This document shows, in pieces, positions 1 to 11,590 of a stretch of 64,000 nt of DNA. The stretch's first letter is position 1. Every line of letters begins with the position of its first letter. A model generated the notes under the pieces. It saw only the letters and a list, made by a program, of their open reading frames with translations. It did not search any database and was not told the DNA's origin. The stretch covers positions 16,120,001 to 16,184,000 of the forward strand of contig OY540821.1 in the NCBI GenBank assembly GCA_961205875.1. Reading direction: 5' to 3'. The position numbers and the translations under genes are program-made. The stretch comes from Sialis fuliginosa. Its lineage: Eukaryota > Arthropoda > Insecta > Megaloptera > Sialidae.

Positions 1-197
1 TATTTTCCCTAAAAATAATTCAGATCGGTGCATTTTTACAGTAGTTATCGTGAACGAAAGACACAAGTACAGCCGCCATGCGGAAATTAACTTTTCTTTA
101 CGTTTTGAAGGTAGTACAATCAGAACCTACTCTTATCTCGAACACGATTTTTCGACGGTATTACAATACTTCCATTTCATTCAGAACATGGAAGTAA
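1..197 (-). repeat. ACTTCCAT repeat family, truncated copy 1 of 3
   Basis: Reverse-complement match to 20167-20550 and 31712-32028. The family has a hairpin end (ACTTCCAT...ATGGAAGT), followed by TATTGTAATACCATCGAAAA. The window start cuts this copy. Confidence 0.75.
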
Positions 198-608
198 AAA
201 TAAAAGAATTTTTAATTAAAATGTTAAAATAAATAGATTTGTAACCCAACTAAGAGTTTTATAAATTTCGTTGTCATTGTAGTTACCTATATATAGCAAT
301 GTATGATTTATAGAATTATTAATTCATAGCTTTAGGAGATAGAGTTAACATGAAGATTTATTTTGTTTATTTTATGATATCTCAATTATTCTAGTTTGTC
401 TGGTTTGGGGCTTTAGCGGTTATTTATCGATGAATTTATTCTTTATATTTTTTGTTTTGTTTATTTTATTATAACTTAGAGCTGAACATACATAGTAAGT
501 ACATTTTTAAGTAGTTCTTGTACTTATAATTTTACCAAACAAAAGTTCATGTTTTTAAATGCTTCCAAAAATTTTTTAGGGCATTATATTTGTACTAAAA
601 TACATTTT

Positions 609-857
609 TAGGGCTCCGTAGAAAACTAGGAACCTTATAGTTTCGCTCTGTCCGTCTGTCTGTTTGTATGTCACAATCCTCCCATTCTGTCATTTATATA
701 CATATTAAGATTTTAAGAATTTGGTATACGGGCGTAGATACATGACTCAAAAACAGAGATATTGCGATTTTTGAAGAAAAAAAATGATTTTTGACCCCCT
801 CATAGAATGAATATTTTTTTTTACTTTATATTGTACAAATCTAATTACGGAACCCTA
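609..857. mobile_element. MITE-like element with TAGGGCTCCGTA / TACGGAACCCTA ends
   Basis: Starts TAGGGCTCCGTA, ends TACGGAACCCTA (one mismatch between inverted ends), and has an internal CTCTGTCCGTCTGTCTG run. It resembles, from memory, a repeat layout common in Lepidoptera and other insects. About 249 bp; no coding capacity. Confidence 0.6.
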
Positions 858-2330
858 TCATGTGCCCAACACGCACCGATTTTATTTGTACCTACTTGTG
901 CAAAGCTTTGATATCATATCAAATGATACGAATTTTTATATTATTGGCTAATGTATGTACTTAAAATTTTAGATATATTTAAAAAAAATGTTTTCTATCT
1001 AATTTTCAAAAATATATATTCTCAAAATTAACGAATATATACAACAGAATAATAAATAACAAAACTAACAATAAGAAATGTGTATATCCGTTTTAAAACA
1101 ATATTCTTTCTCTATAAATAACAAACAAAAAAGAATTACAACTGAAAATACACGTTAAAAATATGTAATTCATACAAACTACTATATATGTATTTATTTT
1201 TATCCTCATATAAAAAAAACACCGTCCAAATCTGGATAAAACTGAGTATTTTCATATTAAACCGTTATAAATTCACGAGATTTTCCTGTGAAAAATAATT
1301 TCCATATTTACAGTCAACTGGTTTTCTTTTATCCGGTAGATTTTAGTTGAGTTCTTTTGTTTTTTATTTTATTTTTTCAGGATTTTATTTATCAATTTTT
1401 TATATTTCTTTGTAGATGTGTTAATAACACCAGTTTTCATCATAGACGTGTAGTCATCAGTGGTACTTAACCGGTGTTCCACAAATGTTTATCTTCCCTA
1501 GCAAAGCAATAGTCCTAGCGCCACCAAGAGGCAAACATAAATAGTTTTGGGTTTCTGTCAAACGTAGAGAATGACAAATCAATTCACGTTCAATAATAAT
1601 GTTTTTATTTGGAAATTTTTGTTGTAAATAAAAGCTTCTACGCTTAATAATAGAAAATCAAGAAGTTTCCAATTTTTTATTTAATAATTTTGAAATACAG
1701 ATACGTTTTCTCTTATTTTTGTCTAAGAGTGAACGGAAAATATATTTCTGTTATCTATTGTTGTTTTGAGAGATCTATGTATTAATAGATGAACATATAA
1801 AAGGAAGGAAATAGTAAGGCTAGTTTTTGGTTGGATTAGGTAATGTGTACACAAAAAATCATGTGTGTATTTTGCTGTTAATGCAGGTAAAATATTTTTA
1901 ATTAATATTATTTCATGAAAAAATTACTTAATACAAACTATTTTACAAAATTGATTCGTTTTTATTTAAATTAAAAAACCAGTTATATGTAAATTCGACG
2001 GATATTACAGAGATACTCAAATTACAACATTGTCTTCGAATTAATATAAACACCGGAAGTTGAATCAATTTCCGTTAAAACATAATCTTTACTTGAAAAT
2101 ATAAATTCTAAAAGCGTTTAAATTTATATAAGTATATACCTATAATTTAAAATATGTTCAGGGCTGAAATGGCCTAGAGGGACACCGTAAATTTCCCTGT
2201 GGCCTGACAAGTTAAAAAAGTAAATTAGAAAAAAATTACATTCAAATAAATCGAACCAAAAATAACAATTAAATTTGTAGACTATATATTACAGTATTTT
2301 TGATTTTTGCAGTATTTATTGTATCTACAA

Positions 2331-2734
2331 CAGCGTTTCTCAACTTTTTAGTATTTGCGACCCAATTTTCAATCACAATTCTCATCCCCCCCCCCCATAC
2401 AATAATTTTCACTGAAATCGTGTAGTAATTGTAATATAAGTTTCTATTTAATGTAATTGTATTTTCTTTCGAAAAACTTTGCTCTTCAAGACACTAATAA
2501 TTATATTAATCTTGTTTTTAATTTAATATTGATAAGATAATTATTAAATACATTGTGCAGTAGGTACTGATACAATCCTATTTATAAATGTACTATATCG
2601 GTGTAAATGTAAACGTGTATTTTATTTATTATTATGTCAGAATGTATTTTATTGATTTTCTTTCAGTAAATTAAATACATTTTTTAATAATTTTTTTTTC
2701 GATATGTTCGCGCCTCACAGGTTGAGAATCGCTG
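2331..2734. mobile_element. hAT-type MITE
   Basis: Ends CAGCGTTTCTCAACTTTT and AGGTTGAGAATCGCTG are inverted copies, typical of hAT derivatives. Flanks ATCTACAA and ATCTACTG are a degraded 8-bp duplication (6 of 8). 404 bp with a C-run near the left end; non-coding. Confidence 0.75.
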
Positions 2735-3589
2735 ATCTACTGTGTAATAAATAGAATGGATGTTAAATCCGCTTTTAATATTTTGTTTACACTACTATTA
2801 AATATTATTTTCATTTATAACGGTATTTGTTAATGCATTTATAATTCCAGAAATTTTATTTAAACATTGTGAAGAAAAATTCTTATATATTGTGTATGAT
2901 TGAAATCGATATTTATATGGTAATAAATAAACACAGGTTATTGATATAAAAGTACATTCTCGTATATAACAACGACAAATTTACAAAGGGACATAAAATT
3001 TATATGATTTGTATTTCAATAAATTATAAGAAGTCAAATATATCTTACAACTCCCCACTAAATGACAGCAACCTACAAAATATTATATACCTATCTCTTT
3101 TCTTCCGTGGCCGCCTATTTTAAATCAATATAAAATATTTCATCATAAGAAAAAAAACATCAATTTAATCCATTGGGATGCTGGTTTTAATAAATTTGAG
3201 ATTACATTAGTTTTTATTGAGTAATATTCTATATGCAGTGATTCCAAAATGTTTTTATAGTAGAACAACTTCAAACCGAAACTTAAAATAATTTTTTTTT
3301 GTATAAATTATCTTATCAATTTTTTTATCAAGTTAAAAACATTTTATTTTATTTTTGTGAACATTCAAATACGAAAATTATGAGAAGAGGTATATGTATA
3401 ATTATTAAAAGAAATATGCTTTATTTTTAACAACAAATTAAGTTTTACTGAAAAATTATTTACCCTCAAGGAAAAATAAAAACAGATTCGACAATATCAA
3501 GACAAACATCATTAGTTTTTTCTAGGGCGGAGCTTATATAGTTACATCATTTTAAATAAAAACACAAATATACGCCCATTTAATTTTAT

Positions 3590-3800
3590 ATCAAGTTTAA
3601 CATATTTAAATACTCAAATTCGGAATATCAAAAATTTATTGCCACAAAATTTACTTAATAATTTTCAATAGATTGCATAATAATTTAATCGCACAAGTAT
3701 ATATATATATATATATAAACGAAGAGTACTTTTTTATCTATCTATCTGTCTTTGTTTGGTACATGGAGAAATGATTTAAATATTATAATAATCAAATGTA
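3590..3800 (-). repeat. Relic of the CAGTCACCTGCA MITE family
   Basis: Reverse-complement match to the inner parts of 12467-12841 and 41178-41543 (shared AATCATTTCTCCATGTA..., TATTCCGAATTT and TAAACTTGAT words). Termini are lost and a (TA)n run has expanded at 3700-3717. Confidence 0.6.
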
Positions 3801-5897
3801 TTAAATAGTAAATAATTACTGAAAAAATACAATTAATTTAATAAGATTTTTTTTATGTTATCAACATGTTTTAATTTATTTTATTTATATCTAGTGGGCC
3901 ATAGCTAAGAGGGGAGGAGGTAGAAGATTTAAACCAACCCTCAAAATTCTCGTTAATTTAGAAAAGTATAAAATAAAGTAAGAAAAAATAAAATTGGAAT
4001 TTGAAACGAATTCAGCAAAAACTCTATCTAGGTTATATTGGTGTTGATACGTAAAAAATGAAACAAAATGTACTTCTGGCAACGCGGTACAGAGGTTGGG
4101 AACGTCTGCAATATTATACCGCCATTCATTTATAAATAAAACTTAAGACCACGTGTTAAACTGTTAAAACATAACATTTTATAAAACTAATAACAAAATA
4201 TAAAAAAGATGAAACAGGAATTTCTGTATTAATGAAATCTTATGTATATTTTAGTAATTTGAAAAATATGATTGTAATATATAACTGACAATTTAGTTAA
4301 GTTTCGAAATCCTTCCACGTCACTGAGATGGTTATTTTTAATTTGTACAAAAGACTATGTTGGACATACCGTTCACAAATGAAGCAATATGATTTGTTAT
4401 TTCAACAAATTAATCTGTACAGATTTTAGTCGTTCTTTCTGATTTATTTTGACGTTTTAAATGAACCGATAAATTACTTAAAAATAGATACGTCTTTTGT
4501 TTCAGAGGGCCTTAAAATGTTCTATTCTACATATATTTTATTTGATAATATATGTGACTCTAGGCCTCTTCAAAATGAATAAATATTACGCCTTTTAAAA
4601 CTCCTAAGGTCCTATGAAAACAAAATATATATTCAGACATACCTATGTAATTTTAAATTGTATTATATAATTTAATAATAGATAATACACATTACTTAAA
4701 GTAAGTGGTCAAAGAGGTAGATAAAACATTTTCTTTGATAAATTAGATTTCCCAGGAAATCTTTTTAATTAAACTAACTTATATAAGAGCTTTTATAAAC
4801 TTTGAAATTAACAAAACTAATTAAATAATAAATTTACTCTTTCAGGATTACACGTGATATTTCAGGAAAAATAATACTAAGTATTTTAGAATTTTTATTT
4901 TGTTAATTAATAAAAATAATTTTAATGGCAAAATAAAGGGTTCAAAACGTGTAGGGATAATTCGAATATCTAAAGTACTTGAGAAATAGTTTATTCCTTT
5001 CAACTTGACCCACTTATATAATCTGTTAAACCACAAAAACAATGGTTCTGAAACCCAAGAGAGCCCTTTATCATAAGAAGCATTAAAATTTGAAATTAAT
5101 GTCTCTTTAACCATCCAACTTCTTTTGTTAGTGGTTTAAAATGTGTGCTTTATATTTAATAAAATATTTCTGTATATGGAGTATGAATATATCCAATACT
5201 TGTATGATTTTATAAAAAAATTTTTACTGGCCTCAATTTGTCGGAATTTATAAATTTTCTATTAAGAAATTCATAAATAATATAAATTATTTTTCTTTAA
5301 AAAATCAAACATAAATATAAAACAGTTTTTTTACATTTTGTTCGGCATAATTAATTATAACATTAATAAATTGACCTTAATTATTCAATTTATTTGTTAA
5401 TTTATCAGTTTTAATTTGTTTATAATAGGGGAAAGGGTTCACGACGGTTTTAGAGCATTTGATAGTATTAAAGTTAATGATGTAAGCTATTTAAAAATAA
5501 AAAATTTGAGTCTGTAGGATCGCGCCAAGCTGAGATATTAAAATAAATAAGTTCAAGATTTTTTTTTTGGTATGTTACATCGAGACAGCCTGTATATAAG
5601 GATGGTTTTTCAACACTTCATATCTTTAAACGTGTTTTCATATAAAGTGCATGATTTTCAATTGGCGAGGCGGAGGGTTGGGGGTGTTATAAGATTTTCT
5701 GCATCCGCGAGATAGTGGTGGTATAAAATTGCACAACCCGGGCAAAGTTGGGGAGAAAGAAAGCATTTCAAAGGTTCTAGTTTATAGAACTAAAACTTGT
5801 GTTTGAAATCGTCACAGTACAGGGCAGAAACGAGGGGGGATTTCTAAACAATTTACATTAAATGCTTTGTTAATGTTATGCTAGTTTAAAAATATAT

Positions 5898-6060
5898 AGG
5901 GTGAGCATTTAAAGTGTTACAGATTTATATCTTAGCATATATGAAAAAAAAAATTAATGGGGGAAATCGAATAGTAATATTTATTTGTTATTTTATCATG
6001 GCCTTAAGGTTATTTGAGGGTAAACATAATTTTTATTTAGTAATCTTATTATACATATCT
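5898..6060. repeat. Partial copy of the 6774-7015 MITE
   Basis: Begins AGGGTGAGCATTTAAAGTGTTACAG and shares the inner ATTTGAGGGTAAACAT and TTTTTATTTAGTA words with 6774-7015. The right end is absent. Confidence 0.5.
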
Positions 6061-6773
6061 TTCATTGAAACCTTTTTGTTAATAACCTAAATTTTACAAG
6101 ATATCTAACTTTAGAGACAAAATACAAGAAATCTCATTCAAAATAAAAGTATAAGTAAACAATGTTATAAAATACTAAAACTCAAAATAATACATATACA
6201 TAAAACTGACAAGTCCACCCCTGGGTACTTTTTAGATATAAGATTATGTGGGGTTAGGTAAAATTCAGTTTGCATTGATAATGGATTTGACAGAAATGTG
6301 TTTTTGATATACGAGAATACAAATATCAATGTGTACGTATATATTTCAAACCAAATGTAGACAGGTTTTTCTCTAGCTCTAACTCGGTATTATTACAAAA
6401 TACAAATAAACATAGTATTTCCATTGTTTACTGTAATATAGTCGGTCTAATCATTAGACAGTGTTTGTTTATTCTATTTCTTTCTAGTTTTTCTCTATTT
6501 TCATATACAAGAAATATAATTAATCTATCAGAAAATATCTAAAAATATCTACAGTTATCAACAAAATTTTTTAAATTTTTTTAAGAAAAGTATTTTGCCT
6601 TAAATTCACTTTTATAATATTAATAGCAGTGGTGTCGATAAGTTTATTAAAATTAAAATAAAGCTCAAAACTCTTCTTGCGTGACAAAAACATTAATCCT
6701 CTAAAACACGTTTCTAGATCAGGAGTTAGGGCTGGACGTTGATGAGTCAGTCAATAAGACTTCTCGTTTTATA

Positions 6774-7015
6774 CAGGGTGGGGCATTTAAAGTATTACAG
6801 TTATTTATCTCACAACCATCGCATATTTGAAAAATGGTAAAACTAAAAAATGTTTGACTGTGAGGGGATAATCAAATATTTATATATATTTATAAATATT
6901 ATAGGGTGATCTTCAAGGATATTTGAAGCTTGAAGGGCAAACATTATTTTTTTGAATAGTAACCTATAGTTTTTATTTAGTAGTCTTATTTTAACACTTT
7001 AAATGCCCCACCCTG
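6774..7015. mobile_element. 242-bp MITE with CAGGGTGGGGCATTTAAAG ends
   Basis: CAGGGTGGGGCATTTAAAGT at the left and ACTTTAAATGCCCCACCCTG at the right are exact inverse copies. It belongs to the insect TACAGGG-ended group (probably Tc1/mariner-like by ends). Non-coding. Confidence 0.75.
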
Positions 7016-8301
7016 ATAGAGATTACGTTGTATATATTTTTTTAATTCAAATTCGTATCATGAGCGTAACTCGCCGTGCGTAAGTAAAATAATTTAATTC
7101 GTGATCGTGAGCGAAAATCACTCACGTGCTCAGTTTTTGTCTCAGACATGGGACACTGTATATATATGCTTTATTTTTCTAAATCCATGGTATTATAAAG
7201 AATTTACTCGCAAGCAAAAGCAAACACTTTATGTCTACGAGGTATTACTAGTGCGATTGACAGCTGTGTTAAGTTGTCTATAGATTTTAGCAATTTAGTT
7301 TCTATAGGTACAACACAAATAATCTATAAAGAACCAGCACAAAACAAATCAAAAAAAATTTTGGTTTGCTTGCGAGCTAAAAAAATTAAAGGGGTATTCT
7401 AGTTTAGGGGAGTAAATTACAGGCATTTTTTATGGTTGAATTAAAAAATGTATATATCTTTACTATACTTTTTTACTGTTTTATTTATTAAGTGGGAAAA
7501 TACATATGAGTAAACGGCGGAAAAAATAGGCGAATTTTGGGAATTATTATTTCAAAAACTAATTTTTCGATTTCATCCAGGTTTATTTTATTCTAATGCA
7601 TATATGTTGAGGTATGTTTACACATTTTTTTATGAATATATATCGGTGTAAAACATGTACCTCAATGCGGTCTCCAAGATTACTAGCAGTCGGTTGATCT
7701 GAAACAAAAATTTCAAAGAGATTCTTAGAAGTTAATGGCGCTTGATTAATTTTTAACCACAATTTCCGAAAATGAAAAAATGAAAAATAAAAAACATTTT
7801 ATTTTATTTATAGACTAAATAGCAGTCTACATTATATTTCATTGTTTCTGAAAAATCTTTAACAACAAACTTTAAAAATACACTGAAATGTTTTATTTTG
7901 TAGTATTTTTTTTTTTCAAAGAGAATCAACAATTTTTGAAGTTTGTTGCAATAAAACTTTCAAGTTTTGTAACAAGCTGACAATACATATATGTAAATTG
8001 AATACATGTAAACACACACACACACAGACATTCACAAATCGGTTTTGGCAGATCGCCTAAAGCTTCCCCATCTCTGAGTTGTTTGCATATTAAAATGTCC
8101 ACATCGTTACGATTTAAGAAATGAAATAATAATAATGTCAAAGTAATATACATAAAATCGTATATTTTATTATAGTGACGTGTGTGGTATTTCTGGAATT
8201 AAAAATTGTAATCAAATAATAATTTAGAATATTTAAGCCTTTCTTGTGGGTTGTATAATCATTAAAATATTTGATCCCTCGGCATATCCATATTATTCAT
8301 T

Positions 8302-8746
8302 TTGCTTCCTCGCAATATCGAAGATACGAGAAGCTATGTGATCGTTTCAGATTGAGACAAAAAAATGTTCTCCGATTTCAAAATTTTAAATTGATTTATC
8401 CGTTGTCTGTCTGTCTGTCCGTCCGTATGTCCCCTGAATCCTTGTCACACGCATAACTCATGAACCACTGAACCGATTTTATTGAAACTTGGTCGGATGG
8501 TTGGGTCTGGTTTGAGGACGGTCCCATTTCAAAATCGTATGTAAGGGGGAGGGGTGACATCCCAAAATATTTATTTTTTCAAGATATCACAAGAACGACA
8601 CATGTTTAGTAAAATTGTATAAAAATTAAATGGTTTTCCAGGTAATTTATATAAACACTATCGGTTTTTATTTAAATTGTTGAATAATTAACTACCTTTG
8701 GTGAATTTAGCACGAGGAAGCACTGTACATTTACTTGGCAGATGTT
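8302..8746 (+). repeat. TTCCTCG repeat family, copy 1 (longest)
   Basis: Starts near TTTGCTTCCTCGCAATATCG, contains AGCTATGTGATCGTTTCAGATTG, a GTCTGTCTGTCTGTCCGTCC run, a CATGAACCACTGAACCGATT word, and ends AGCACGAGGAAGCACTGT then ATTTACTTGGCAG. TTCCTCG/CGAGGAA forms inner inverted repeats. Other copies: 22764-22905, 25795-25940, 43340-43735, 48690-49205, 57795-57895. Superfamily unknown. Confidence 0.7.
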
Positions 8747-8922
8747 TTTTTTTTAATTACCACTTGCTTAATATTTCTGATTTAGATCAAAACAAAAAGT
8801 TTTAATTCCATTTCTGTCTGTTAATTAATGAAAACTTGGTTTATTAGTTAGATTTAGATAGTAGATGGTTCCACATAAAAATATTTAAAATCAGGTGGAA
8901 GTGATAACCCAAAATTATTTTT

Positions 8923-9290
8923 AAGGTACTGGCACCAATCTTGGATCATATCCCCAGTGTTGGATTTTTGTTTAATTAAATGTACTTAATTATAAATATT
9001 TGTTGATATTGATTATTGCCATTGATGAATCATAATCTATTGACACTTAACTCTAAAACAGTTTAATTTGATATCAATCTGCCAATGGGTGTCAAAATGA
9101 AAAAAAACATTTTTTTATTTTATTATTAATTATTATATTATCATAACATCTGTTTTACTATTTTTTATTTTATAACTTTTATGTCGACGTATCTACACAC
9201 CATTTTGTATTCGTGTCCATCACTGAGTGCCCATTACTGGAAAAAAACATATATAAAAAAGGTAATATTAAAACTTTGATAATTATATAT
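8923..9290 (-). mobile_element. AGGTACTGG MITE family, copy 1 (old)
   Basis: Degraded copy of the about 460-bp family described at 29517-29974. Left end AAGGTACTGGCACCAATCTTGG is preserved; the inner part retains CCAATGGGTGTCAAAATG; the right end is lost. Confidence 0.65.
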
Positions 9291-9374
9291 AGTTGAAATT
9301 ATGTTTTAATCAGAATCAACAATGTTTTAAAAAACACACCTCATTCCAAATTTCACTCTTTCTCCCTGTACATT

Positions 9375-9653
9375 CAGGCCCCACTTTCCCACTGGGCACT
9401 CTGGGCACGTACCCAGGGCCCGGCGATCGAAAGGGGCCCCCATATCACCAAACTATATACTAAAAGAGTTACTTTTGTGGATTATATTATATTATCTATT
9501 CATGTAATGTGACTGTAAAGAAATAAAAATAAATCTAAAACCTTGCTTATTTACTTTCTTTGTCTAACCTAACAAAATAGTGCTCTGTCAAGGTCATAGA
9601 GGCCCCATTATCCTAATGTGCCCAGGGCCTCCAATAGGTTAAAGACGGCCCTG
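9375..9653. mobile_element. hAT-type MITE with perfect 8-bp TSD
   Basis: Ends CAGGCCCCACTTTCCCACTGG and AGGTTAAAGACGGCCCTG, with TGTACATT duplicated exactly at 9367-9374 and 9654-9661. The inner GGGCAC...CCCAGGGCC inverted stretch is typical of the CAGGGCCG hAT group. 279 bp, lying about 90 bp upstream of the candidate promoter. Confidence 0.88.
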
Positions 9654-9724
9654 TGTACATTATGAATAAAACAAATCACGACGTGAAATTAAAATAACAA
9701 CAAACAGAACTGGCAACCGGGTTT

Positions 9725-9962
9725 TTGACATTTCTACCACGTGCTAGCCACTGCCCAACCCGCCTTGCGAATGTGTGTGCGTACGTCATATCGGGGATTC
9801 TCCGCGCAAGTGATCAGAGTTGGCCGTGTCCACAAAAACATTACACTACTGTTCAAGAGTTTAGTTCTCTGTCGAACTCGGGACTCGTTCGACGTGCGAG
9901 GTTTTTGTTCGGCGCCTTTTAAAAACAGTTTTGTGCCGAAATTCGCGCGTGATTTTTTTTAA
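9725..9962 (+). promoter_or_regulatory. Candidate promoter / non-coding leader of the MCT-like gene
   Basis: A short CpG-richer patch in otherwise AT-rich DNA about 1.3 kb upstream of the first coding ATG. It has a CACGTG E-box at 9738-9743, several CG-rich words (TTCGACGTGCG, CGGCGCC) and an initiator-like TCAGAGT near 9815. Two overlapping open frames cross it but neither resembles a known protein. Composition and position fit a promoter plus 5' UTR exon; the transcription start and leader splice site are not determinable here. Confidence 0.45.
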
Positions 9963-11275
9963 AGAACGTGAAAAAAGTATTTAAATTTAACTGTGATATA
10001 AAATAAATTTATAATAATAGGTTTAATTTTAAAAGAAACACAAAAATCAGGTGCATATAAATTTAAAAAAATAAAATTCTATTTGTTATTGTGCAGACAA
10101 TTTTTTATATAAAATATCGACGTTCTTTCTACCTAAGATTAATTCAAAAAGCTAACAAATTGCTATCATGACATAACATTTTTATTATACCGTATAAAAC
10201 TTAAGTTATTCTTGTTTTCATTGTATTCAAATAACTTTCAACATTTTTCAACCCAAATATGTATTATTTAAAATAAAACTTTGATGTATTTTTTTGATAT
10301 CAAAATAAAATTAATGACTTATAAAAAAATATATTTTTATAATTAAAATTTAACAATATTTTTAAAATATTGTACATCTAATTATTCCAAGTATATTAGC
10401 TTCAGCAAAAATTTTTACAGTTACATGTACAATTAAGTATGATTAAAATAAATATCCATTTTTCATTCAGATGTCGTATATCAATTGTATGTATACAAAT
10501 CCAACAGATATCATTATATTGTAATTTAATGTTTTGTTGATGAGTTGTCTTCTCAATAACGTTTAATAGCATGCATGCTATGCATATTATATATATGTTT
10601 TCAAATTCTTAACGTCGATTAAAAGTATATATATACATTATTATAAAATAACATTATACTAATTTAGAAGCTATAATAATTCACTCCACAAAATTACCAG
10701 TTAATAAATATATATATTATAATATATTATACCAGTTTTTCTCAAACTTTGAAAAGAGAAGATTGGTGTTTTTTATTAATTATATACGTAGGTTTATGAA
10801 AAAAATTTTATCTCATGAATGAAAGCCCTTTTTGCTATTTTAAAATGTATTCATTTGTTGAAATCACGTATTAAATTACTATTATCAAAAAAATATTTTC
10901 AGTATTATATTTTTTTAAATATATTTATTTATTTATATTTTTATTAATTTTGAAAATCGGTACTGGGTGGTGCGATGCGGCAGTCAAAAATTTGTGAAAT
11001 ACAATGACTTGATATCAAATTAAGAAAATCGACTTAACTTTTTTATTAACTAAAATCCAAACAATTTATAGTGAAAAATAATCAGTTTAAAAATATCGCG
11101 AAATCATTGTTATTAACAACATGTGTCAATAATAAATCAATATATGTGAAATTTAATAAACCCATAAAAATAACAAAATGTTGAAAATTTGGAACACGAC
11201 AATAAAATAAAAAAAAATTCAACCCAATGTTGCTACCTACAAAAAAATCAACTCACCCTGATTTCCTTCTTAACC
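9963..11275. other. AT-rich leader/intron region, no gene seen
   Basis: AT-rich sequence between the candidate promoter and the first ATG, with a possible leader donor CAG|GTGCAT at about 10049 and a degraded hAT-like word (CAGTTTTTCTCAAACTTTG at 10733). No coding sequence. Confidence 0.5.
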
Positions 11276-11590
11276 ATGAGTGTCAGTTTTTTGAGGAACA
11301 TACCTCTACACTCGAACAACATAAGTTCAGTACCTTCATCTCCTCAACTGAAAAGACAAGATAGTTATTTACTGCAAGGTTGCGAAGACTCGGGTTTAGC
11401 CACTAGTGCTGAGATACCCAGTTGTAGTGGATTTGAATGCGATGATGATGATATAAGGATTGAAGTAAGAGTTGTCCCACTTGAAGAATGTGTTAAAGAT
11501 GATCTTGAATACGATGAGGAAGTTACATCTCCAGTGCATGATGGACCATGTTGCCAGGAGGCGGGGCTTTCCAATGATAGCAGGAAGAAG
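11276..11590 (+). CDS. MCT-like gene, coding exon 1 (N-terminal cytosolic tail)
   Basis: Encodes residues 1-105, starting MSVSFLRNIPLHSNN. It is Ser-rich at first, then acidic, with a DDDD run and many Glu/Asp, and no membrane segment. The donor is AAG|GTGATA at 11590/11591, phase 0. The open frame extends upstream to 11174 without another ATG, so the exon probably has 5' UTR and its true 5' edge is not visible. Codon use is clearly more GC-rich than the flanks. The link to exon 2 is by phase and order; no transcript supports it here. Confidence 0.75.

Noticed and set aside
3896-4090. Possible hAT-like end (TAGTGGGCCATAGCTAAGAGGGG)
   Set aside because: No inverted partner or 8-bp duplication found, and the match to CAGTGGCGTAG is loose.
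9725-9962. Overlapping open frames in the GC-richer patch as a coding exon
   Set aside because: Two frames are open equally and neither resembles a protein; composition better fits a promoter and leader.
10733-11010. Possible hAT element starting CAGTTTTTCTCAAACTTTG
   Set aside because: The expected right end is not clear and no duplicated octamer was found.
11189-11275. Upstream start for the transporter
   Set aside because: The extension begins with a TTG, not an ATG; the first in-frame ATG is at 11276.
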